This document shows positions 54,471-64,000 of a stretch of DNA of 64,000 bases, piece after piece. The stretch's first letter is position 1. Every line of letters starts with the position of its first letter. The position numbers and the translations under genes are program-made. The notes under the pieces were generated by a model that was given only the letters and a program-made list of their open reading frames with translations, did not search any database and was not told where the DNA came from. This stretch comes from Tipula vernalis (Eukaryota > Arthropoda > Insecta > Diptera > Tipulidae): NCBI GenBank assembly GCA_958295665.1, contig OY282558.1:190143586-190207585 (forward strand), read 5' to 3'.

Positions 54471-55760
54471 AATGAACCAACGTTATAATAATTTTATTTT
54501 TGACAAAATATCTCGTTGAGCTCTTCAAGAAAAATGATCGAGAGCTTTTCAGATGGTCAAGAGCGGAAAAATATAATGCAAATAATAAAAATGTAATAAG
54601 AATGTATAATTTACAAGGTAATGAAATTTAAGTATATAACGGATAACAATTATAATTGAATAATATACAAATATGTACTATATAATGCAACATATTATAC
54701 AGGGTTATACAGGGTTGGATTACAACATTCCTATCCCCTCGGAAAAAGATGAATTATATGAATTTTTCCCTGACTGTAATTCATTATCTAATTTTGTACT
54801 TAAACTTCAATTAACAATTTCTTAATTATTATATAATATTAATATTAACAGTTCAATTTTTATTTCGGCGATTTACACATTTCAACAAAAATATAATTTC
54901 AACCGACGTAGGATAACATTTCGAATTTTCTGTTGTTTTTTAATAAATTTTATAGGTCTGACTCCAATTACTCATCAAACAGTTGTAACGTTCCATTATA
55001 AGTGATAGCACGTTTCTGAGTAACGGGTCGGCTCAACCGCTGGGAGGTTTTTGTCACTTATATTTTCTCGTGGAAGAACAAACCAAAAAGTACGTGCTTT
55101 TAAGAAAGCTTTAACTACTGCAAATGCTTCTCCCAAGTCAAATAAAGGGGCAATCTACTCATAATACATCTACCGACAAAATGTAGAAACATCACTCCTC
55201 CCCCCCCGTACTTTCTTGATTAAAGGCAAATTTGAAAATTTAATTAGCATGTGCTTATAAATACACACAATGAGAGTTTTTCTTGCGTTTTTGATTGGTG
55301 AATATAATTCGCTAAATTAGTATGGTCTTACTTGATTCAAAACGTATGAAGAATTGTATTTTTGTAGTTTAGTCGTAGCTACCTGATGGATCAGACAAAG
55401 TTTTATCAGTTCGAAACCAGGCTACCAAAAAAGGAACTGGCAAGGAACTATAAAAAAGCCGAAAAATTATATTTGTTGTTTAATGTAAAGTAGTTAATTT
55501 AAATGTTATTTGTAATTACAGTTTAATGTAAATTAAAACATTTTTCGATTGGAATATAAAAACGTATCTGTTCCTATAAAAAGCAACCATTATGTTATTA
55601 GGATTGTTTAGGAGTGTTTTCTTGGGTGGTGTTTTCTTCCCAACTCGATGTCTACACCCTGATTATTTGGGTCTAGCTTTAACTGAATTAAATTATTTCT
55701 ATATCTAATAAAAATAATCTTTTAACAATATTAAAAGTTTGTTTGAGTATCTCCTTTTAA
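54471..55760. other. no gene seen; contains a third copy of a dispersed repeat
   Basis: AT-rich. 55141-55210 resembles part of the repeats at 50.9 and 51.3 kb (AAATAAAG, CATAATA..ATCTAC, CTCCCCCC words). Confidence 0.35.
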
Positions 55761-56123
55761 TTAACCCTTTGAGACCCGGCCCCAAACAAGTAACTGATTT
55801 AGATCAGTTATGAGGGTACTTAACTAATTCACGGACGCTGAATTCAAATCCGTCGACCAAATTGACCTCCGGCCAACGGTTCCGGTGCCAGCTTCCGTCA
55901 ACATATGTCGACAATCTGACTCATCGGGTGTAATAATCAAAGAAATTTGAGTGTATTTACTCCATATATTTTTTCGGTTTATTAATTATTCATTCAAGAC
56001 CTACATATACATAAGGTTATATAGTATTTTATAAATTTATCTAGCACTAGCTAGATTGTAGATTTATTTAGTAAATTTCAATATTTAATTACATTTAATT
56101 CTTATTTTGGTAATTTCATCACA

Positions 56124-58013
56124 TTATTCAGTCAAAGTTTTAAGATATATAAAATTAAAAAATAATATAATTATATCACATTCTGCATAACTATAACTAA
56201 ATAAAATATCACATACATATTTATTTAGAATGAAAATTATAAAAGCAATTTTTCTTAGAATTAAGGCACAAATGAACTTTGCACTTAGTACAAAATACCC
56301 TAGACGATCCTTTACAATTAGGATTTTTACACCTACTGGCTGAAATAATGGAAGGTGATCAACTCCATCATAGCGGGCATCTATTTCCGGTCGAACCTCC
56401 ATCGATCGTACAGTGTTCGTTGGTGATGATGTCGTAATTGTTTCTCCGTATGTTCTTTTATTGTTCGTAGCTTTTTTTAAACTAACCTTGGTTAGACACC
56501 ATCCCAGCTTTAACTTAAAATCTTTCAATTTTAAAACGTTTTTTTCGGCTACCTTCTGTATTTCGCAATTGCGTTTGTATTCTAAATAACTCGCGCATAC
56601 GGCGAAGTCTACAAAATGAAATATAACACGTAACGTCCACTTACGCGATTTTATAAATATACGGTAGTAGCTCATGTATTGGTCGAGCAAGTCTACACCA
56701 CCCATTGAATCGTTATATTTCTCAACAATTTCTGGTTGCATTATTTCCACGTACGCTTTGGCATTTTTGTCCCACCTTTTGATTAATCGTTCACTGCCTT
56801 TACTAACAAAGTTAGAAGCCAAGTGGACGGAACGATTGTCTTGCCATTTCACCAGTACAATTTTTCCATCTCGGCTAGTTAATTCCTCCGATGATCCACG
56901 GCCCTTTCGTTTCATCTCGGCATCTGTACTGAACTTTGGACTATTAAATCGATTGACACGAATAGTTCCGACTGCATTTAGTTGTGACAAAAACTCAAAA
57001 ATCTGGTAGGAACTGAAATAGTTGTCAAAGAATATTGAATGACCAGGCTTATTGATCCTTTGTATCAAATGCGTTATAACAGCAGCACCAAATCCTAAAG
57101 AAGATCGATCGAAGAGATCAATCTCAGTGGTTTTTCCCTGGTAGAGCACAAATTCATAAGGGTAACCAGATTTTCCACATAGAACAAAAACTTTAATACC
57201 CCAAGGTTTTGGTTTTCCTTTCATGTATTGTTTGATGCCCAAATGTCCTTTGAAAGGAATCATTTGCTCATCTATTGAGAGAGATTCCTCCATCGGCATT
57301 TCGTGGCAACGTTTCTTAATAACGTTAATAAGAGGCCGTACCTTTATGAATTTATCTTGACAATTTGTAGGAATCGTATTATTGTCAATGAAGTGCAAAT
57401 TGCTCCTCAACCAAAAAAATCGATCACGAGGCATTACTTTCGAAATACATTGCAGTTCGAGGTATTGATTCCAATACATTCTAACCTGGGGAAAATCCAG
57501 TACTCCCATTATGATGTGCATTCCAAATAATTGCGCTACTTCTTCTGGTGAGGCATGTTTAAAATTCCCTAAACCGCTTTGCATAGCATACTGATTCGTA
57601 TAGGCAGCTATTTCGGCGTACATACTAATTGGTATATATTTCGAAAATATTTCGAATGGAGATTCAATAGAATCTGACGAAGACAAATCAGAACATTCGA
57701 AATTAAAGGGTAAATTATTAAAGGGACGTTTTCTCCATGCTATATCTGTTTTCTTCGTCAGTCCAGCAAAATGCGTGTCTATCAATTCCACTTCTTCCAA
57801 AATAATGGTTTCTTCCTCGTTCAAAACAACGTTCTGCATAACAATGTCTACAAGATCAAACTTGTCAGCTGTTACTAGTACCACTTCGACGTCATGCTGA
57901 TGTGATTCAGTGGTTTCAATTTCACCTTCGTCTAAGTCGTCGAAGTCCGAGTCCTCGGCCATTATAAGCTCCGCTGCTTCTTCAACCGTGTATTTTTTAT
58001 TTCGGGAGTTCAT
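56124..58013 (-). CDS. piggyBac-like transposase; Cys-rich tail out of frame
   Basis: The start is taken at the ATG at 58013 (MNSRNKKYTVEEA). An acidic N-terminus (residues 20-90) precedes the DDE_Tnp_1_7-type core. Catalytic Asp candidates are D248 (LSIDEQM), D330 (SIFFDNYF) and D434 (NDSMGGVD). Other family words are KGKPKPWGIKVFVLC and FVLYQGKT. After LPLFQPVG (near 56335) the frame reads to 56124 through unrelated residues, whereas another frame there encodes CKNPNC ... FCTKCKVHLC ... NC, the usual C-terminal cysteine-rich zinc domain that binds the ends. So a single-base indel near 56330 seems to have removed that domain. The core is otherwise uninterrupted for ~570 residues. Confidence 0.9.
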   Translation of the reverse strand: MNSRNKKYTVEEAAELIMAEDSDFDDLDEGEIETTESHQHDVEVVLVTADKFDLVDIVMQNVVLNEEETIILEEVELIDTHFAGLTKKTDIAWRKRPFNNLPFNFECSDLSSSDSIESPFEIFSKYIPISMYAEIAAYTNQYAMQSGLGNFKHASPEEVAQLFGMHIIMGVLDFPQVRMYWNQYLELQCISKVMPRDRFFWLRSNLHFIDNNTIPTNCQDKFIKVRPLINVIKKRCHEMPMEESLSIDEQMIPFKGHLGIKQYMKGKPKPWGIKVFVLCGKSGYPYEFVLYQGKTTEIDLFDRSSLGFGAAVITHLIQRINKPGHSIFFDNYFSSYQIFEFLSQLNAVGTIRVNRFNSPKFSTDAEMKRKGRGSSEELTSRDGKIVLVKWQDNRSVHLASNFVSKGSERLIKRWDKNAKAYVEIMQPEIVEKYNDSMGGVDLLDQYMSYYRIFIKSRKWTLRVIFHFVDFAVCASYLEYKRNCEIQKVAEKNVLKLKDFKLKLGWCLTKVSLKKATNNKRTYGETITTSSPTNTVRSMEVRPEIDARYDGVDHLPLFQPVGVKILIVKDRLGYFVLSAKFICALILRKIAFIIFILNKYVCDILFSYSYAECDIIILFFNFIYLKTLTE

Positions 58014-58295
58014 TTTTCTTAAAAAAAAATATAACAAATAAGTAAGGTAGGCTTTAATAAATCCTAAATTAACTAAGTTTATTTTGTTTATTTTTATATA
58101 AAACTTTACGACTTTTTTTAACTTTTATCCTGCATTGTGCTTGGTATGCATCAAATGAATATAAAATTACACCTGTTGTTATGTAAACGTATGTTGACAA
58201 AACTTCTCAAGTGTAACTAATAATCGCAACCGTTGAGGCAATTTGTCATCATTTGTCGACTTACACTATTCAGTGTAAATTACCTTTGAGGCGAC

Positions 58296-58315
58296 TTGTC
58301 AACGTACGTTGACAA
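58296..58315. repeat. 20-nt perfect palindrome in piggyBac right subterminal region
   Basis: TTGTCAACGTACGTTGACAA is its own reverse complement. Related imperfect 16-mers lie at 55897-55912, 58183-58198 and 58647-58662, within the non-coding ends. Confidence 0.9.
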
Positions 58316-58682
58316 CAATTACGACTACCGTAATGGCATTAATATACTCAAAATGTTACTGATTTTCACTTTATTGTATATTTACAACAATCACGCACAC
58401 AATAAATAATAGTTTTTATCACTAAAATAATTTTACACTAGATAAAAATGGTTTTTCAATTACCTTGCAAGCAGCAGCAAAATTGGCGCGACCGTTTCAC
58501 ACAAAAACTTCTGTCAGTCTGTCAAATTTTGTATTACACTAAAAACACAAATTAAATTACTCTCTCAAAGAGTAGTAGAGCAAATTTAAAACCCTTTATC
58601 TTAAATTTGACTAAAGAGACAAGCGTGAGATAGCTGAAAACGTCATGTCAACATTCGTTGACGTCCGGTCTCAAAGGGTTAA

Positions 58683-61600
58683 AGTAATAAAATATTGCAA
58701 TTTCAATCCAGTACATTATTTCATAAAATTTTCAAATTTCGGATATTTTAAAATTTTTCTTGAATGTTTTCAAAATTTAACTAATTTTGTCGATGAGGTG
58801 TTTTCGAAATTGGTTTATATTTAAACAATAAATGGTGGCCTTGTAAGTCTAATTATGGGTGGAACGTGGAAGGAACTACAAGTTGACATTTCGTCAATGT
58901 ATATTTTTCACAAGAATGTATATCGTAAAACCTGAAATTTGTAGCCGCTCCCTTTGTTGAGTCGTTATTCTAGAACTAAAGTATTTTTATAATTTTGAAA
59001 ATACACCAAAATGTCATAGTTCCAATATTTTGGATACGATTTTTTATTTGAATTTTGTTATTTAGACAAGATTCCACAATTTTTGAATTTAAAGATATCG
59101 AAATTTTCTTTAGAAATAATTATGACTTTTAAATATTTTCACACAACTGAAAATATTTAAATGTTTTTGCCAAGTCTTTCTAATTTTATACAGTCAATTT
59201 TTCACTTTCCATTGATGTACCTAAATTTCAATCAGATCTTTTGATCTGTTCATTTACAAATTGGCCACCTTTCGCTGAAAATCCTCAAATAGTAATTTTT
59301 AGAATACCCACCGAAATATCGATAAACTGGATGTTTGGTTTGGCCGATATTATTCAAAAATAAAAAATGCAACTTTTGCAATAACTTACAAAAAGCGGAA
59401 TCACTTAAATTATTAACACAATTCCGGCGCGTCCTTTTAATGCTGCTATTTGCTCTATTAATGATGATTTGCATCACTTAAAACTATCTAACCAATCTTA
59501 CCTATACATAAAATCTTTTGCTTGAACTCTATTGAATTACAATGATAGACCATCCGTTGAATCCGCTTCATCTTATATTTAGACAAAAAAATGTATTATG
59601 CATCAAAATAAATTTTATCTACACAACTCAATCAAAAAAGGGAAACCATTATTTGAAATACTTTGTAACACAACAAGAAAAAGCTGCGTTAATTGACACA
59701 TCATGCGTTTAAATAAAGAAAGATATTTCAGATTAAAGTCTAATTATGTCACCCTGTATATTGTGTGTTGATGATAAAAACCAAAACATTTTTCGTGTAG
59801 GGGGTACAATATAGTATACTTTCTAAGCGTATTACACATAATTTATTATAAATTTATCTCGAATCTGTCGATTTTCTGTTTCTTCTGTATTTTATCTTCT
59901 GTATTATAGAAAAACAAAAAAAAATAAAAATTTTGTATATCTTCTTCGGTATATACTTTGGAAATAAATTTAATAAAAAAATATATTTCGATATGTGTGT
60001 ACGTACGTACGTATAATATTTTTTAATACTCTACAGTCGATAACAAAATATACAATAAACCCTTAAAGTTTTGTAATATGAACTCTATTTATACAAACGC
60101 ACTGTAATACATGTATACGTATGTAGTTATGTACATATTTTTAAAAGCTCTCTATACACGTTCAATAAATTCACTTTGCTGTTATTCCAAAAAATATCTG
60201 TCTTATGGAATATTATTGATTTGTTCCTTCTGCTTCGTATAAAACTCGAATCTAGAAACAATAAGTTATTAAAAAAGGCTTAGAAACAAAAATGATCATA
60301 AATTGCAAACAAAATAAAATAAATAAGCTTTTTATTTATGTACATACCTACGTTCGGTGGAAATTATATAAATTTATAAAACTAAATTGTTAAAATAAAT
60401 GTATCTAGTTTTTAGTAAACATTGAAATCAGGTTTAATATTTATTTGACGAACTCCTTCGTTTCTTCTAATATTTTAGCAGAATTTTATTTTTAAAAGCT
60501 TTATGTAAAATAAGAAATCGTGTAGATAAATGTCTATACCACCCGTCTATATTCTAATAAAAATAAAAACTGAATGAAAGGCCAGAACGTACTGAACTAT
60601 AAAATTAGAAATTCTTTTGCAAATGCTGTACCAACCAACGTATAGAAGGAATTATCGGGTTGAAGGAAAATGTAATTTATCAAGACATTTCTGTTAACAG
60701 CAAATAATGCTTAACAAAAGCTAGTATACGGTATAGTGGAATGGATCTAGGAAAAGTGAAAATTTAAAAAAAAAAAAAAAAAAGATTACTATGTACGTGT
60801 CAAAAACCCTACTATTAAATTATTTTATGTTATGCCACACCGAACACCTAACTCGAAATATTTCCTTCGTCTCTCTATTTATTTTCTTACTTGAAACGTG
60901 ATACAAATTTTAGGCATCTGGAATATATTTAAATTTTTAATAGGCCCAAATAAAATGTATCCATGAGGAACGGCATTTATTTAAAATGCCTCAGCTATAT
61001 ACTCAATTGGTGATAAGTAAATTTGTTTGCTCTATTGATTAAAAATTTATTTTCATTAGTGATCAAAAATTTAGGTTTTTTTTAAGTAAGAGTATAATGA
61101 AAATTTGATTAGGTGAATATTACAAAATTAATTCAAAGTATTTTTTTTTTGTTTTGTTTGTTGTTATATTATTCCACATCTCGTCTCGTCTTTATATTTA
61201 GCTCATTATTTAGTAAATGAGTTTGTTGTTTTGTAAGGATAGATTGAATTTCAATATAAATACTTAATGACTTGAATTAGGATTTTATGCGCTCATCATA
61301 TTATTTGCTGTTGTATTTGAATTGAAAAATTATCTTAACGAATTGATTCTGGCTTGTTAGGAAATAAATTCGTTGTTATAGAATATGTTGCCTTTAAATT
61401 GACATTCTTTGTAAATTATATATTCTGCTTATTTTCTGCTAACAGACCAATGTCTAGCTTACCCACTCTAATTTGAGTAGATGCTCATTCCTTATAGAAT
61501 GGGCAGAGAAAGGTGGAAAACATTATTTAAGCAGAATGTTAGGATCACAGCACTGCATTCAATGTTGCATGCTTCTTCTTTGAAAGATACTTTGTCCTTG

Positions 61601-62800
61601 GATACATGTTGTTCTCTTTAGTAATCAAATTAGTTTTGTCATTATTTTATGTAGAGAACATCGAAGGAAACGACGCACGTTTAGAGGTCTCCTCCAAATA
61701 AAGCCTGAATTCCATTGCGAATAAAAGTTTGTCAGTCAAAATAAAGGGAGATAAAAATATAAAATCGGTGGTTGTGTGAAAGAAACACAAAACGAAGTCA
61801 GTCAAGATTTTACTTACATCAAATGTGTGTTTGTATTAGTGGATCGCCATAATTATGGACAAAAATTATCAAAATCGAAGTCATTTTATGGTTATCCAAC
61901 TAATATATGCACACAAATTTTGTGTACGAACGCACATTTTTTTCCGCACACTAAGTTAATTAAAAGTTTGTTATTTTTATGGAAAGTGTCATAATTTTTT
62001 TTGGTGGTTGCTTCTAAAATAGCTGTGATAATAAAAAATATAAAGTTTGTGTACAGTTAAATTGTGATAAATTGGGATCAATTGTGATAATATCGCTTAA
62101 TACTATTATTGGCAATTTAATAAAGTAATCGTTTTTTTTTAAAATAATTTATTGGTGATGAAAAAGCCAAATTAAAACTCCAAGTAATAACCAAAAATTT
62201 ATTATTTTTATTTCTTATTTTTTGCTGTCGCTGTCAAAATTTATCAAGATATTTGTGCTATAAAAAAAAATTAAAAAAAACATGCTTTATCTTTGTCACT
62301 CCAATGGAATTTTTTTTTTGTTGTCTTCTTTCGACTTGAAGTCAGTTCAGTCAATTATTCACAGTGTAATTCAGGCTTAATTCGTAATAAAAACTTCAAA
62401 TTTTTGAATAATGCCATTATTTTTTTATGGAAATTTAAATGTTTGACTGACTTGAAGGTCAAAGCTAATCCTTGAGTTTTTGTTAACTGAGGATATTTGT
62501 GTGATATTTAACAACTTAGTACTAGCAACAAAACTTTGATTTAAAAATAAAATTTTAAAGCGAAACACTTTCAAATTTTATAATAAGGCAAAGACCTGCG
62601 GCCACAGAGAGTGACCTACGGGTATATGTTGTCTTTTCTAAATTAATTCGATCCACTTTGAGTGATACTTGTACAGAAATTTATTAGTCATTTACTATAA
62701 TTTATATTAACGTAGTTGTTGAGTCTGTATATCATCTATATATTATGTAGCTTAAAATAAAAAAACAATATTAAAATTTGAAAATATTAAATTAACTTAC
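58683..62800. other. AT-rich, no recognisable gene; may be host intron
   Basis: About 4.1 kb without coding signal. A (ACGT)n run occurs at about 60000-60012, and poly(A) tracts near 60765 and 61140. Because a candidate minus-strand donor lies at its right edge, this could be the first intron of a host gene. Short frames at 59250-59477 and 61776-61994 lack any supporting feature. Confidence 0.35.
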
Positions 62801-62824
62801 CTTATAATCTTGTATTATATCCAT
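62801..62824 (-). CDS. candidate first coding exon of a minus-strand host gene
   Basis: On the minus strand AACAAAATGG gives a good fly start context, the codons read MDIIQDYK, and the exon ends AAG/GTAAGTT, a near-perfect 5' splice site at 62801/62800. Upstream CAGCAACAACAA words and a CAGCTGTCAAA region look like 5' UTR and promoter DNA. Downstream exons are not recognised in the window, so the gene would have a long first intron carrying mobile elements. I do not recognise the peptide. Confidence 0.4.
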
Positions 62825-63331
62825 TTTGTTGTTGCTGTGTTGATACAAATTGTTATTATTATTATATTTGCATTTGACAGCTGATTTGTATTGTCAAAAC
62901 AAACTTATTTAATTAGCTCAATTAATTCTAATTAATGTTACATGTAAACTTATAACGTTAACTATGCTAATCGACCAGTGATGTCACTGCCTAATTTTTA
63001 ATCGAAAACTTCTGTAACGCTTTAATGTTAATAGATTCACATAGATGGCAAGATGTAAGCAATAACATAAAACTTATTGGCGGTTTAAACAAGTTTATTT
63101 GGCATCATTACGAAGCGAGATTTGATCGATGAATCATCAATAAGTCAAAAAATATCATTGTAAATTAAAATAATAAATTATAAATTAGAAAGAAAAGTTG
63201 TTGCATTAATTCTCATTACGAGTGAAAAAGTGAATAATGAGACAGACAATTAAAAACATTTTATCCAGACAAAACAGTAGTAATAACAATTTTCAAATAA
63301 ATTCAGTTATTTATCTGTTTTTTTGTAATCA
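62825..63331. other. possible 5' UTR/promoter of the minus-strand gene
   Basis: AT-rich, non-coding, with TTATTATTATT near 62855 and the candidate start context at its left edge. No TATA box fixed. Confidence 0.3.
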
Positions 63332-63730
63332 TTGTTGCATGTTATTCTTATTAGCTTTTTACAGACAAATTTAATAATTAATTTAAATTACATCAAACAT
63401 GTAGTATTTTTTAATAAATAATTCTTTATTTCTGTTTATGTTTCCTGTAAATATTTTGGTCATTCCCAATAAAGGAAAATTGAACAATCTTATTCACACA
63501 AGGCTACTTTAAGTTTAAAATTTAGTAGAACAAATGTTTAAAAACATTTTGATCACAAAGTTGTGATCAAAATGTTTTAAAAAATGTTTTCCTTTATTGA
63601 GAATGACCAACAAAAAAACGTAAACAAAAATAAAGAATTGTTTACTAAAAAATACTAAATGTTTTATGTAGCTTAAATAAATTATTAAATTTGTCTATAA
63701 AAAGCTAATAACAATAACATATAAGAACAA
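63332..63730. mobile_element. long palindromic, MITE-like element (about 400 bp)
   Basis: The outer ends pair as TTGTTGCATGTTATTCTTAT and ATAACAATAACATATAAGAA, and arms share TTAGCTTTTTA.AGACAAATT, ATAATTCTTTATTTCTGTTT and TTTGGTCATTC.CAATAAAGG words with their inverses. The core AAAACATTTTGATCACAA (63541-63558) pairs perfectly with 63561-63578. The left arm has about 55 extra bases (63483-63540). No coding capacity. The host context is intergenic or upstream of the minus-strand gene. Confidence 0.75.
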
Positions 63731-64000
63731 TTTTTTGGAAATTTACAAATTATTCTTTAAAAAAAGTAATTTAAAGTGAAAGCGCACGTATTCATAAAAA
63801 CAGAAATCAGGATGCGAATTTCAGTCCAAAACTGTGCGATGTGCGAGTGCGAACCGGAAAGTAATAGTATTCATAAAATATATGTGTATGCGTGCAAAAA
63901 CATTTATCGTAGGGAAAGGAAAAGCAATACGAAATATATGTAGTCTTATTTTGGGAATTTTACAACAGCGATGCCGCATATTTTCATTCCGGAATGAATA
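63731..64000. other. no gene seen
   Basis: Window end; AT-rich with a slightly GC-richer stretch near 63785-63860. Nothing to call. Confidence 0.25.

Larger units (their letters stand above)
55765..58678 (-). mobile_element. piggyBac-like transposon, 2914 bp, TTAA-flanked
   Basis: The left end CCCTTTGAGACCCGG and the right end (inward) CCCTTTGAGACCGGAC are terminal inverted repeats, each next to a TTAA (55761-55764 and 58679-58682). One transposase gene lies inside on the minus strand. Subterminal palindromes GTCAACNTANGTTGAC-like occur at 55897, 58183, 58298 and 58647. The piggyBac superfamily excises precisely at TTAA. Ends are intact; the transposase C-terminus is frame-damaged. Confidence 0.93.

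Noticed and set aside
55840..55860. tRNA B-box-like TTCAAATCC
   Set aside because: No matching A box or cloverleaf; it lies in the piggyBac left end.
56674..57009. Plus-strand frame within the piggyBac transposase
   Set aside because: Antisense shadow of the strongly supported minus-strand transposase.
59740..59765. CACCCTGTATA word resembling some mariner/MITE ends
   Set aside because: No inverted partner was found at a plausible distance.
61776..61994. 72-codon plus-strand frame
   Set aside because: No motif or context; frequent by chance in this region.

Overview
The window reads as a TE-dense, AT-rich insect chromosome segment, most likely from a higher fly. The reasons are frequent ACATATGTATGTAC-type words, jockey-like LINEs, BEL/Pao and Ty3/gypsy elements, an env-carrying errantivirus-like element, an intron-bearing Tc1 element and a piggyBac element. 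The species is inference; no host protein is long enough to name. Nothing looks bacterial: there are no operons, Shine-Dalgarno sites, CRISPR arrays or recognisable tRNA/rRNA genes. Elements are nested and mostly broken, so many coding entries are pseudogenes.

1-14.2 kb: a jockey-like LINE 3' end (+) abuts, through its poly(A), the pol gene of a minus-strand Ty3/gypsy element that keeps gag, leader and one LTR (to 4380). A decayed LINE scrap, a degraded BEL/Pao element (+, 6.0-9.2 kb), a degraded Ty3/gypsy pol (+, about 9.7-12.1 kb) and a second BEL/Pao fragment (13.3-14.2 kb) follow. 14.8-20.4 kb: a decayed multi-copy gene with a WSD..(x)QN motif (-), a Foldback-like element built of about 150-bp subrepeats with inverted copies, and a LINE RNase H scrap (-). 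21.8-25.2 kb: an R1/LOA-like LINE fragment (+), a tnp2-like transposon (+) holding a small MITE, and half of a minus-strand LINE.

25.2-33.7 kb: an 8.5-kb, recently inserted errantivirus-like endogenous retrovirus (-) with 279-bp LTRs (2 differences) and a TACA target duplication. It splits the minus-strand LINE, whose other half resumes at 33724. Its 2.1-kb leader contains an ~800-bp palindrome. Env is an unbroken frame; gag and pol carry disabling changes. 34.4-37.4 kb resembles 5' untranslated and intronic host DNA with candidate short exons (+).

37.6-49.4 kb: a Tigger/pogo transposase (-), a nearly intact TA-flanked Tc1 element with a 119-bp intron (+), a jockey-like LINE with both ORFs (-), and a second tnp2-like transposon copy (-) that keeps its N-terminal zinc finger and terminal region. 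49.9-55.2 kb: short LINE remnants and dispersed repeats. 55.8-58.7 kb: a full piggyBac element with TTAA duplications. 58.7-64 kb: AT-rich DNA with a candidate first coding exon of a minus-strand host gene (62801-62824) and a 400-bp palindrome near the right edge.

No pathway links these genes; the logic is mobile-element nesting. The most interesting items are the two tnp2-like copies with shared 3' architecture, the palindromic leader of the young retrovirus, the spliced Tc1 transposase, the Foldback-like array and the palindromic subterminal repeats of piggyBac.
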